A stretch of DNA of 52,413 nt from an uncultured Oscillibacter sp. (GTDB lineage Bacteria > Bacillota > Clostridia > Oscillospirales > Oscillospiraceae): assembly GCA_950097265.1 (NCBI GenBank), contig CATNDJ010000013.1:7517-59929 (forward strand). Direction: 5' to 3'. Each line of letters opens with the position of its first letter. Positions within the stretch are counted from its first letter, which is position 1. Below are positions 14,906-22,389 of this stretch, piece by piece. The position numbers were made by a program, and so were the translations under genes. A model generated the notes under the pieces. That model saw only the letters and a program-made list of their open reading frames with translations. It had not been told where the DNA came from and ran no database searches.

Positions 14906-15682
14906 ATGAACACCGATATTCGTTACATCTTCCTGGACCTGGGGGGCACTTTCCGGGTCATCGACGAGGACCCCGCCTACCTCTCCGCCGCCCGGGCGAA
15001 AATCGCTGAGCTCTGCGGCGTGGAGACCGACAACCCGAACCAGTGGTTCAGCGACGTCATCGACAAACGGTATGACAAATACCGGGACTGGGCCCTGAAA
15101 TTCATGTGCGAGGCCCCGGAGGAGGTCCTGTGGACCCGGTGGCTGGCCTATGACATGGACAAAGAGCGTATTTTGAAGAACGCCGCTGAGCTGACCTACC
15201 AGTACCGCCAGACCAAGGGCCGCCGGACGGTGGTCGAGGGCGGCGCGGAGACGGTCAAGGAGCTGTGCGCCCGGGGCTACACGATGGGCATCATCAGCGA
15301 TCTGGTGGGCAAACGGGAGGTGGACGAGTGGCTGGACGCCGACGGCCTCCGGCCTTACTTCAAGACCGTCCAGCAGTCCTCCATCACCTACATCCGCAAG
15401 CCCGGCCCCGCCATCTACTACTATGCCATGGAAGAAGTGGGGGCCCAGCCGGAGAACTGCTGCTATGTGGGCGACAACCTGAACCGGGACATTGTGGGGG
15501 CCAAGGCCGTGGACTTCGGCATGACGGTTACCGTGCAGTACGACCGGAGCAAGCCCCTGAAGCTGACGGAGGAGAACATGCCCGACGGCAAGGTCTACAC
15601 CTTCCCCCAGCTTCTGGACATCTTCCCCCAGCGGGGCAAGGTGGATGTGGATAAGCTCATCGCCCCCAACGACGGACAATAA
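14906..15682 (+). CDS. HAD-superfamily hydrolase, paralogue 3 of 3
   Basis: A 258-residue third paralogue. Motif I is FLDLGGTFR, motif II IISD, motif III TYIRKPGPAIY, and motif IV YVGDNLNRDIVGAK. The Asp nucleophile is kept and the second Asp is Gly, as in the other two. It has a longer cap (DNPNQWFSDVIDKRYDKYR) and a short C-terminal extension. It is 21 bases upstream of the permuted mutase and probably translated from the same message. Triplication with divergence suggests related substrates rather than simple gene dosage. Confidence 0.87.
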   Translation: MNTDIRYIFLDLGGTFRVIDEDPAYLSAARAKIAELCGVETDNPNQWFSDVIDKRYDKYRDWALKFMCEAPEEVLWTRWLAYDMDKERILKNAAELTYQYRQTKGRRTVVEGGAETVKELCARGYTMGIISDLVGKREVDEWLDADGLRPYFKTVQQSSITYIRKPGPAIYYYAMEEVGAQPENCCYVGDNLNRDIVGAKAVDFGMTVTVQYDRSKPLKLTEENMPDGKVYTFPQLLDIFPQRGKVDVDKLIAPNDGQ

Positions 15683-15703
15683 GTTATATAGGAGGTTTTT
15701 TAT

Positions 15704-17272
15704 ATGGCAGACATCAAACGCGGCGGCGCTCAGCTGGCTGAGGCCGTCAAGAAGGCATACGAGCTGGGTCAGGACGACTACCACCTGGAACCCATGGTCC
15801 TGGTGGAGGACGGCAAGCCCGTGGGCAAGATTTCCGACGGCGACGCGGCCATCTTCTGCTGCCGCCGGGGCGAGCGGGAAATCGAGCTTACCGAGATGTT
15901 CACCGAGCCCGATTTTGACAAAGTGGACCGCCAGATGCTCCGGGACCTGGACTTTGTCATTATGACCATGTACCACGACAAGTTCAAGGATTTGCCCATT
16001 GCCTTCGCCCCCGCCAAGGTGGTGAAGCCCCTGGCCCAGGTCCTCAGCGAGGCGGGGAAGACCCAGTTCCACTGCGCCGAAAGCGAGAAGTTCGCCCACG
16101 TGACGTTCTTCTTTAACGGCGGCGAGAACAACCCCTTCCCGGGGGAGGACGACGTGTGCATCCCCTCTCCCAAGGGCATCGACTTCGACCAGCAGCCGGA
16201 GCTGTCCCTGCCCAAGGTGGCGGACACCGTCATGGACGCCCTGGGGAAATATGACTTCGTGGTGACCAACTTCGCCAACGGAGACGTCATTGGACACACC
16301 CAGAACACGGAAGCCAAAATCAAGGCCTGCGGCTATGTGAGCCAGTACCTGGATAAAGTGGTGAACGACGCCCTGGGGAAGGGCTACGTGGTGGCGATTA
16401 CGGCGGACCACGGAAACATCGAAAAGCTCTACACCGCCGCCGGAAAGCCCGACGGGGCCCACACCACCAACCTGGTGCCCTTCATCATGATCGACCCCGC
16501 CGACAAGAGCCCCATCGCCCTCCGGGACGGCTCCCTGGGCGACGTGTCTCCCACGGTGCTGAAGGTCCTGGGCATCCCCCAGCCCACCGAGATGGACGGC
16601 AAGCCCCTCTGTGAGGGCAAGGACTGGGGCGAGGGCCGGAAGATGCTCCTCATCATCTGCGACGGCTGGGGCCTGGGCACCGGGGACGACGGCGACGCCA
16701 TCCACCTGGCGGACACTCCCTATTGGGACTCCCTGCTGGCGAACCAGTCCTGGTCCAAGCTCAACGCCTCCGGCGAGTTCGTGGGCCTGGGCGCGGGGAA
16801 GGCCGGCAACTCCGAGGCGGGCCACTCCAACCTAGGCGCGGGCCGCTGCGTAATGCAGGACGACGTCCGGCTGGACGCCGCCGTGAGGGACGGCAGCTTT
16901 AAACAGAACCCCATCTTCCTCCAGGCCATCGAGCACGCCAAGAAAAACGGCACCTCCCTGCACCTGCTGGCCTATCTGACCTATAAATCCTCCCACGGGT
17001 GCATCGACTACCCGCTGAACATCTGCGAGATGGCCCGGGACAACGGGTTGGACCGGGTGTATCTCCACATCATCTTCGACGGCCGCTCCACCGAGCCCGG
17101 GTCCGCCCCCGCGCTGCTGGCGGAGACCGACGAAAAGCTGAATGCCATCGGCGTGGGCCGCATCGTGGACGGCGTGGGCCGGGGCGTGGCCCTGGACCGG
17201 GACAAGAACTACGACAAGGTCAAACGGGCCTACGACGCCATGGTCGAGGGCGCCGGAACCCAGTACGAATAA
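15704..17272 (+). CDS. circularly permuted cofactor-independent phosphoglycerate mutase-like enzyme
   Basis: A 522-residue protein with the sequence of GpmI in swapped order. Residues about 10-303 match the family's second half: SDGDAAIFCCRRGER (R54/55, R58), AESEKFAHVTFFFNGG (K129), NFANGDVIGHT (D194, H198), ITADHGN (D235, H236), GAHTTN (H253) and GDVSPTVLKVLGIPQP. After a linker near 304-312, residues about 313-522 match the first half: LLIICDGWGLG (D320), GNSEAGHSNLGAGR (nucleophile S370), H431, DGRS (R461), and GRGVALDRDK (R493, R499). The split falls in domain B, giving B2-A2-A1-B1. Both metal sites and most substrate ligands remain; family Asp154 is Ser462. A GGAGG site precedes the ATG. 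Activity may be mutase or altered. Confidence 0.93.
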   Translation: MADIKRGGAQLAEAVKKAYELGQDDYHLEPMVLVEDGKPVGKISDGDAAIFCCRRGEREIELTEMFTEPDFDKVDRQMLRDLDFVIMTMYHDKFKDLPIAFAPAKVVKPLAQVLSEAGKTQFHCAESEKFAHVTFFFNGGENNPFPGEDDVCIPSPKGIDFDQQPELSLPKVADTVMDALGKYDFVVTNFANGDVIGHTQNTEAKIKACGYVSQYLDKVVNDALGKGYVVAITADHGNIEKLYTAAGKPDGAHTTNLVPFIMIDPADKSPIALRDGSLGDVSPTVLKVLGIPQPTEMDGKPLCEGKDWGEGRKMLLIICDGWGLGTGDDGDAIHLADTPYWDSLLANQSWSKLNASGEFVGLGAGKAGNSEAGHSNLGAGRCVMQDDVRLDAAVRDGSFKQNPIFLQAIEHAKKNGTSLHLLAYLTYKSSHGCIDYPLNICEMARDNGLDRVYLHIIFDGRSTEPGSAPALLAETDEKLNAIGVGRIVDGVGRGVALDRDKNYDKVKRAYDAMVEGAGTQYE

Positions 17273-17281
17273 GGCGTTTCA

Positions 17282-17316
17282 CTGGAAGGCCGGGATGACA
17301 CTTCCCGGCCTTCCAG
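17282..17316 (+). terminator. hairpin after the permuted mutase gene
   Basis: Perfect 14-bp stem CTGGAAGGCCGGGA/TCCCGGCCTTCCAG with a 7-base loop, 9 bases after the stop. The following AATTATG is T-poor, so it may be a strong stabilising or partly terminating hairpin. Confidence 0.65.
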
Positions 17317-17327
17317 AATTATGAAAT

Positions 17328-17356
17328 TGCACGCAAAACCGGGGAAAATGCACGCA
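17328..17356 (+). repeat. two TGCACGCA direct repeats 21 bp apart
   Basis: TGCACGCA occurs at 17328-17335 and 17349-17356, start-to-start 21 bases, two helical turns. They lie 28-56 bases upstream of the -35 box for the transketolase genes, a suitable place for an activator binding on one face of the DNA. Confidence 0.5.
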
Positions 17357-17383
17357 GAGAGTTTGTTAAAAATATAATTGTCA

Positions 17384-17413
17384 TTGACGGGAGAGCCGCT
17401 GTTGGGGTAAAAT
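17384..17413 (+). promoter_or_regulatory. promoter of the transketolase genes
   Basis: TTGACG (17384-17389) and TAAAAT (17408-17413) with an 18-base spacer, in an A/T-rich 60-base segment. It implies that transketolase and the alcohol dehydrogenase can be expressed separately from the HAD genes. Confidence 0.6.
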
Positions 17414-17471
17414 ATTCCACGAGGATAGGCTCCACAGCATTCAACAAAAAACAGGAAAGGAAGCGAACCCC

Positions 17472-18305
17472 ATGAATGAGAAAAAGCTAAAAGTCCTGGC
17501 GGCGGAGATCCGGCTGGAGACGCTGAAGGTGATCCACAGCCGGGGCTTCGGCCACGTAGGCGGGTCCATGGACCTGGCGGATCTGATGGCGGTGCTGTAC
17601 GGCGAGGTCATGAAATTTGATCCGAAGAATCCCCGCTGGGAAGACCGCGACTGGCTGGTCCTCAGCAAGGGCCATGCGGGCCCTGTGGCTTACGCCACCT
17701 TCGGCCTGATGGGCTTCTATCCCATGGAAGACGCGTACACCTTGAACCAGCCCGGCACCAAGTTCCCCAGCCACACGGACCGGAAGCTGACCCCCGGCGT
17801 GGACCTGACCACCGGCTCTCTGGGCCAGGGCGTGTCCACGGCCACCGGCGCGGCCCTGGGCAACAAGATCGACGGACGGGACAGCTATGTTTTCTGCGTC
17901 GTCGGCGACGGCGAGGCGGATGAAGGCCAGGTTTGGGAGGGCTTCCATTTTGCCTACGCCCACAAACTGGACAATATCATCTATTTCATTGACAACAACG
18001 GCTACCAGCTGGACGGAAAAACCGACGACATCCTGGCCCACGGGGATATCGCGAAAAAGGTGGAGGGCTTCGGCCTCCATACCCAGGTCATCGACGGACA
18101 TGACGTAAAAGCCATCTATGAGGCCATTGAAGCGGCGAAAGCGGCCAAGGGCGTGCCCTCCTGCATCGTGCTGAACACCAGCAAGGGCAAGGGCGCGACG
18201 TTCGCGGAGCCCAAGCACGACCACTCCTCCCAGCCCAAGGAGGAGCAGTGGCAGGAGGCCATCGCGGCCGCCGAGAAGGCTCTGGAAGACGCCAAGAACG
18301 CATAA
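17472..18305 (+). CDS. transketolase, N-terminal (TPP-binding) subunit
   Basis: The first half of a split transketolase, 277 aa. It holds the thiamine-diphosphate region: GFGHVGGSMDLADLMAVLYG near 25-45, LSKGHAGPVAYA near 65, TGSLGQGVSTATGAALG near 118, and the TPP motif GDGEADEGQVWEG then DNNGYQLDGKTDD. It transfers two-carbon ketol units between sugar phosphates together with the next gene product. The 277-aa size is normal for split bacterial transketolases. GGAAAGGAAG precedes the ATG; the partner gene starts 15 bases after the stop. Confidence 0.95.
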   Translation: MNEKKLKVLAAEIRLETLKVIHSRGFGHVGGSMDLADLMAVLYGEVMKFDPKNPRWEDRDWLVLSKGHAGPVAYATFGLMGFYPMEDAYTLNQPGTKFPSHTDRKLTPGVDLTTGSLGQGVSTATGAALGNKIDGRDSYVFCVVGDGEADEGQVWEGFHFAYAHKLDNIIYFIDNNGYQLDGKTDDILAHGDIAKKVEGFGLHTQVIDGHDVKAIYEAIEAAKAAKGVPSCIVLNTSKGKGATFAEPKHDHSSQPKEEQWQEAIAAAEKALEDAKNA

Positions 18306-18320
18306 AGGAGGGTGAGAGAA

Positions 18321-19292
18321 ATGAATGTGAAACTGATTGGCAAGCATGAAAAGGACTCCCGGGCGTGCCGGGACGGCCTGGCTCTGACCCTGAACGAGCT
18401 GATGGCCCAGGATAAGAGCATCGTGTATGTGGACTGCGACCTGATGGGCTGCATCAACACGAAGCAGCTTCGAGCCAACTACCCTGACCGGGCCTTCGAG
18501 GCGGGCATCGCCGAGGGCAACGCCGCCGGTGTGGCTGCGGGCCTGGCCGCCACGGGAAAGAAGGTCTTCTTCCACTCCTTCGGCACCTTCTCCTCCCGCC
18601 GGTGCTATGACCAGATTTACATGAGCGCGGCGTACGCGGGCCTCAGCGTCCGGGTGCTGGGCTCCGACGCGGGCGTGACGGCGGCTTTCAACGGCGGCAC
18701 CCACATGCCCTTGGAGGATGCGGCCATGTACCTGTCCATCCCCACCGCCACGGTGATCGACCCCGCCGACTACGACCAGCTGGCCAGCGTCACCCGCGGG
18801 CTTCTCAATGTGGAGGGCGTGAGCTTCACCCGCTTTGTCCGCAAGGACGTCATCCGGGTCTATGACGAGGGCTCTGAGTTTGAGATTGGCAAGGGTGTAG
18901 TACTTCACGAAAGTGCCGACGACAAGGCGACCATCATCACCTCCGGCATCATGGTGGACGAGAGCCTGAAAGCCTACGAGGCCCTCCAGGCCGAGGGGAT
19001 CAACGTCCGGGTCATCGACATGTTCACCTGGAAGCCCCTGGATGAGGAGCTGGTGCTGAAAGCGGCCAAGGAGACCGGGGCCATTGTCACCGCCGAGAAC
19101 CACAACACCTGCTGCGGCCTGGGTTCTGTGGTTGCCAACTGCCTGGCGAAGAACTGCCCCACCGTCCAGGAGTTCGTGGGCGTGCAGGACGAGTTCGGCC
19201 AGGTGGGTCCCCAGGCGTTCCTGATGGACACCTACGGCCTCCGTGCGGCCAACATCATCGAGGCCGTCAAAAAGGCGATTTCCCGGAAATAA
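18321..19292 (+). CDS. transketolase, C-terminal subunit
   Basis: The second half of the split transketolase, 323 aa. It has the pyrimidine-binding domain (DLMGCINTKQLRANYPDRAFEAGIAEGNAAGVAAGLA region, with the catalytic Glu in EAGIAEGN) and the C-terminal transketolase domain with TWKPLDEE and TAENHNTCCGLGS. I chose ATG 18321, 6 bases after GGAGGGTG; GTG 18312 lies inside that site. It pairs with the gene just upstream as an alpha2-beta2 enzyme. The two are followed by an alcohol dehydrogenase that could reduce an aldehyde released by the pathway. Confidence 0.94.
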   Translation: MNVKLIGKHEKDSRACRDGLALTLNELMAQDKSIVYVDCDLMGCINTKQLRANYPDRAFEAGIAEGNAAGVAAGLAATGKKVFFHSFGTFSSRRCYDQIYMSAAYAGLSVRVLGSDAGVTAAFNGGTHMPLEDAAMYLSIPTATVIDPADYDQLASVTRGLLNVEGVSFTRFVRKDVIRVYDEGSEFEIGKGVVLHESADDKATIITSGIMVDESLKAYEALQAEGINVRVIDMFTWKPLDEELVLKAAKETGAIVTAENHNTCCGLGSVVANCLAKNCPTVQEFVGVQDEFGQVGPQAFLMDTYGLRAANIIEAVKKAISRK

Positions 19293-19334
19293 ATTTGGGT
19301 ATTCCTACAAAATTATAAAGGAGACTGATTCACT

Positions 19335-20522
19335 ATGGCTCAGAAAATGGACGCTTTTTCCGCCTCTTTGATGGCCGACAAGCGTGAAATCATCTTTGCC
19401 CCCACCGTGTACAAGTTCGACACCTTCGCCGCCATGGCGGAGGAGTTCAAGCTGAATGAGCGGGACGTGGTGCTGACCAACGAGTTCATCTACACCCCCT
19501 TCATGAAGGAGCTGGGCCTCAAGTGCCAGTTCGTGTTCCAGGAGAAGTTCGGCGCCGGCGAACCCTCCGAGGCCATGATCCAGACCATGTACGACGCCAT
19601 CCCCTACGAGAGCTATGACCGGGTCATCGCCGTGGGCGGCGGCGCCATCATGGACCTGTGCAAGCTGCTGGGCTGCAAGCGGCCGGACACCGTGCATAAC
19701 CTGTATTTCAAGCGCTTCCCCGTCCAGCATGAGAAAGACGTCATCGCCATTCCGACGACCTGCGGAACGGGCTCCGAGTGCACGAACATCTCCGTGGCCA
19801 TTGTCAAGGACGAAAAAGACGGCGTGCTGACCGGCGGCGAGACCAAACTGGGCCTGGTGTCCGACGACATCATCCCCAACAAGGTGTGCCTGATCCCGGA
19901 CCTCATCAAGACCCTGCCCTACAAGCCCTTCGCCTGCTCCGCCATCGACGCGCTGGTCCACGCTACCGAGTCCTTCCTGAGCCCCCACCGCAAGACGATG
20001 ACCAGCGAGCTGTTCAGCGAGAAGGCCATGGACATGATCCTGAAGGGCTTCAAGCTCATCGACGAGAAGGGCCAGGACGCCCGGTTCGAGTACCTGGACG
20101 AGTTCGTGACCGCCAGCTTCTACGCGGGCATCGCCTTCCTGAAGGCGGGCTGCGGCCCGGTCCACGGCATGAGCTTCCCCCTGGGCGGCACCTACCACGT
20201 GGCCCACGGCGAAAGCAACTATATGCTGTTCGGAGCCATCATGGATTACTATGATGAGAAGAACCCGGACGGCGAAATCATGCGCTTCAAGGAGCTGGTG
20301 GCCCGGATTCTCGGCTGCGAGGCCAAGAACGCCATCCCCGAGATGAACGCCCTGCTCCAGCGCATCCTGCCCCTGCGGCCCCTCCGCGACTGCGGCTTCA
20401 CGGAGGAGGACTTCAAGAAGTTCCCCCAGAGCGTGGAGGCCAACCAGCAGCGGCTGATGACGAACGCCTACTATCCCTTCGATCTGGAGAGCGAGGAAGC
20501 CATCTACAGAAAGTGCTTCTAA
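19335..20522 (+). CDS. iron-containing alcohol dehydrogenase, 4-hydroxybutyrate dehydrogenase type
   Basis: A 395-residue group III (Fe) alcohol dehydrogenase. The NAD-binding AVGGGAIMD is near residue 97-105, and PTTCGTGSECTNISVA near 139-154. Metal-site residues appear in SAIDALVHATESFLSPH and AGCGPVHGMSFPLGGTYHVAHGE. Throughout it resembles clostridial 4-hydroxybutyrate dehydrogenase (VYKFDT, LTNEFIY, FQEKFGAGEPS). It would reduce succinic semialdehyde or another short aldehyde with NAD(P)H. It follows transketolase by 42 bases and converges with a 4-hydroxybutyrate-type CoA-transferase, which supports the family call; a sugar-derived aldehyde is the alternative substrate. Confidence 0.85.
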   Translation: MAQKMDAFSASLMADKREIIFAPTVYKFDTFAAMAEEFKLNERDVVLTNEFIYTPFMKELGLKCQFVFQEKFGAGEPSEAMIQTMYDAIPYESYDRVIAVGGGAIMDLCKLLGCKRPDTVHNLYFKRFPVQHEKDVIAIPTTCGTGSECTNISVAIVKDEKDGVLTGGETKLGLVSDDIIPNKVCLIPDLIKTLPYKPFACSAIDALVHATESFLSPHRKTMTSELFSEKAMDMILKGFKLIDEKGQDARFEYLDEFVTASFYAGIAFLKAGCGPVHGMSFPLGGTYHVAHGESNYMLFGAIMDYYDEKNPDGEIMRFKELVARILGCEAKNAIPEMNALLQRILPLRPLRDCGFTEEDFKKFPQSVEANQQRLMTNAYYPFDLESEEAIYRKCF

Positions 20523-20538
20523 GCGGTAGTTCACAAGC

Positions 20539-20574
20539 AAAGGCGGGCAGTTCCTTCCGGAACTGCCCGCCTTT
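20539..20574. terminator. bidirectional terminator
   Basis: Perfect 15-bp stem AAAGGCGGGCAGTTC/GAACTGCCCGCCTTT with a 6-base loop. T-rich sequence follows on the plus strand; on the minus strand the stem overlaps the CoA-transferase stop codon. Confidence 0.85.
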
Positions 20575-21878
20575 TAATCTTCCTCTCCGTAGCGGCTGCG
20601 GCAGGCCTCCCGGAGCTGTTCGCGGAATTTAGGGTGCGCGATGGAGATCAGCAGCCTGGCCCGCTCCCGCAGGCTTTTGCCTCGGAGATTGACCGCGCCG
20701 TATTCGGTGACGATGTAGTGTACGTCCGTGCGGGTGGTGGTGACCGTGGTCCCGGCCTCAAATACGGGGACGATGCGGGAGATCTCTCCCTGCCGGGCTG
20801 TGGAGGGCATGGCAAGGATGGCCTTTCCGTCGGGGCACATGGCCGCGCCGCGGACGTAGTCCAGCTGGCCGCCCACGCCGGAGAACTGCTTGACGCCCAT
20901 GGACTCGGAGTTTACCTGGCCGTTGAGGTCCACCTGCAAACAGGAGTTGATGGCCACCACCTTGGGATTTTGGCAGATAACGGCGGGGTTGTTGACATAG
21001 TCCACCGTTTTCACCAGCACGCCGGGGTGGTTGTCCACGAAGTCGTACAGCTTCCTGGTGCCCATCAGGAACGCGGCCACCATCTTGCCCCTGTCCAGGG
21101 TTTTGTTGGCCCCGGTGATGACGCCCTTTTCGTACAGGTCCACCACGCCGTCGGAGAACATCTCGGAGTGGATGCCCAGGTCCTTTTTATCCCCCAGGAA
21201 CTTCAGGACGGCGTCGGGGATAGAGCCGATACCCAGCTGCAAAGTGGACCCGTCCTCCACCAGGGCGGCGATGTTGCGGCCGATGGCCTCCCCCACCTCG
21301 CCGATGGGGCCGGGGCTCAGTTCAGGCAGGGGGGTGGAGGCCTCTACGCAGCAGCTCAGCTGGGAGACGTGCAGGAAGGAGTCGCCCATGGTGCGGGGCA
21401 TTTGGTCGTTGACCTGGGCGATGACGAGCCCGGCGTTTAAGGCGGCGGCCTTGGTGCCGCCCACGCTGACGCCCAGGGAGACATAGCCGTGGGCGTCAGG
21501 CGGCGTCACAGAGACCAGGGCCGCGTCGATGGGAAAGGTCCCGTCCGAGAAAAAGCGGGGGGCCTGGTGGTAGAAGAAGGGGGTGTAGTCCGCCCGGCCC
21601 TCCTGGACGGCGCTGCGGGTGGAGTTTCCCACGAACAGGGCGTTGTGCCGCATGTGGCCCTTCATTTTGGGGTCGCAGTATTCGCTTTTGCCCATGGGGA
21701 CCCAGTGGACGATTTCCAGGTCCCGAAACTGCCGGTAGCCGCGCACCAGGGCGTCTACCAGCACGGGAGGCTGGTTGGCTGCCTGACCGAAAAAGACCCG
21801 GGAACCGTTGGGAATGCGCCGGACGGCCTCGTCTGCCGAGGTCAATTTGGACTCGTAAAGCTGCCGCCAATCCATCAT
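20574..21878 (-). CDS. acetyl-CoA:carboxylate CoA-transferase, 4-hydroxybutyrate (AbfT/Cat2) type
   Basis: A 434-residue family I CoA-transferase that moves CoA from acetyl- or butyryl-CoA to an acid such as 4-hydroxybutyrate. The catalytic Glu lies in LGIHSEMFSDGVVDLYE near residue 238. CoA-binding blocks are STLQLGIGSIPDAVL and KQFSGVGGQLDYVRGA, and the C-terminal half has VTEYGAVNLRGKSL. The N-terminus DWRQLYESKLTSADEAV is as in AbfT. I set the start at ATG 21878 behind AGGAGG 12 bases away; the frame stays open upstream but without family similarity. Butyryl-CoA:acetate transferase is the alternative. It converges with the 4-hydroxybutyrate dehydrogenase-like gene. Confidence 0.87.
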   Translation of the reverse strand: MMDWRQLYESKLTSADEAVRRIPNGSRVFFGQAANQPPVLVDALVRGYRQFRDLEIVHWVPMGKSEYCDPKMKGHMRHNALFVGNSTRSAVQEGRADYTPFFYHQAPRFFSDGTFPIDAALVSVTPPDAHGYVSLGVSVGGTKAAALNAGLVIAQVNDQMPRTMGDSFLHVSQLSCCVEASTPLPELSPGPIGEVGEAIGRNIAALVEDGSTLQLGIGSIPDAVLKFLGDKKDLGIHSEMFSDGVVDLYEKGVITGANKTLDRGKMVAAFLMGTRKLYDFVDNHPGVLVKTVDYVNNPAVICQNPKVVAINSCLQVDLNGQVNSESMGVKQFSGVGGQLDYVRGAAMCPDGKAILAMPSTARQGEISRIVPVFEAGTTVTTTRTDVHYIVTEYGAVNLRGKSLRERARLLISIAHPKFREQLREACRSRYGEED

Positions 21879-22011
21879 AACGCTCTTCTGCCTCCTGAAA
21901 AGTATTGAACGTCCCGCCGATAGGGGAAGAGGACACGAAAGAGAAAAGACCGTAGGGTTTCGGGGCCTTTCACCGGAAAGATCGGAAAATCTGGCAGACG
22001 CCGCATCCTCC

Positions 22012-22046
22012 TCAACCGAGAACCCAGCGAAGCGGTTCTCGGTTGA
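22012..22046. repeat. 13-bp inverted repeat upstream of the CoA-transferase gene
   Basis: Perfect arms TCAACCGAGAACC and GGTTCTCGGTTGA with a 9-base loop, between tRNA-Gln and the CoA-transferase. It may be a leader hairpin, an operator or a remnant repeat. Apart from it and the tRNA terminator, I see nothing else in 21900-22076. Confidence 0.55.
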
Positions 22047-22076
22047 AAGCGAAGAAAAAACCCGTCCGGCGTATGA

Positions 22077-22116
22077 AAAAAGCCCTAAGGCTTTTTTCAT
22101 CGCCTTAGGGCTTTTT
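22077..22116 (-). terminator. tRNA-Gln terminator
   Basis: Stem AAAAAGCCCTAAGGC/GCCTTAGGGCTTTTT (15 bp) with a short loop, 7 bases past the tRNA 3' end on the minus strand and flanked by T runs on both strands. Confidence 0.88.
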
Positions 22117-22122
22117 CTGAGC

Positions 22123-22196
22123 TGGCAGCGGGTGAAGGATTCGAACCCTCACATACAGAGTCAGAGTCTGCTGTGCTACCCTTACACAAACCCGCT
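22123..22196 (-). tRNA. tRNA-Gln (anticodon CTG)
   Basis: A complete 74-base cloverleaf on the minus strand with encoded CCA. Acceptor stem AGCGGGT/ACCCGCT, discriminator G, D stem GTGT/GCAC, anticodon stem GCAGA/TCTGT with loop CTCTGAC, T stem GAGGG/CCTTC with loop TTCGAAT. The anticodon CTG reads CAG, so Gln. It is a single-gene unit with a near-consensus promoter (22219-22246) and its own terminator. Confidence 0.95.
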
Positions 22197-22218
22197 GTAT
22201 CTCTGTGGAACAGCTATC

Positions 22219-22246
22219 ATTATACTAAAAAACGCCGCCTTGTCAA
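22219..22246 (-). promoter_or_regulatory. tRNA-Gln promoter
   Basis: Minus-strand TTGACA (22241-22246) and TATAAT (22219-22224), both perfect consensus, with a 16-base spacer. The predicted start is about 15 bases upstream of the mature tRNA. Confidence 0.88.
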
Positions 22247-22389
22247 GGGGTTTTCTAATTTTTTTCCGAATTTCTTTTTTCAGGAAAAAACCGCGCCTTT
22301 CCCTCTTCCGCCGGGCGGCGGAACTGTGCTATAATAGCCCTAATCGACCCTGATACCTCATTCAGCCGCGCGAAAGGAGGCCTGTTCTC

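Noticed and set aside
15704-17272. Reading the swapped mutase as two broken genes or a frameshift
   Set aside because: The frame is continuous. HAD 3 ends 21 bases upstream and transketolase begins 199 bases downstream, so no leftover half lies on either side. A sequencing error cannot swap two halves.
10309-20522. Naming the locus a sulfoquinovose sulfo-transketolase pathway
   Set aside because: Only the split transketolase and an Fe-ADH fit. No sulfoquinovosidase, sulfosugar isomerase or transporter is present, and the HAD, PfkB and mutase genes do not belong to that route.
21879-22100. N-terminal extension of the CoA-transferase from the open frame reaching 22100
   Set aside because: The extension has no family similarity, crosses a perfect hairpin and reaches the tRNA terminator. 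ATG 21878 has its own AGGAGG and gives the normal length.
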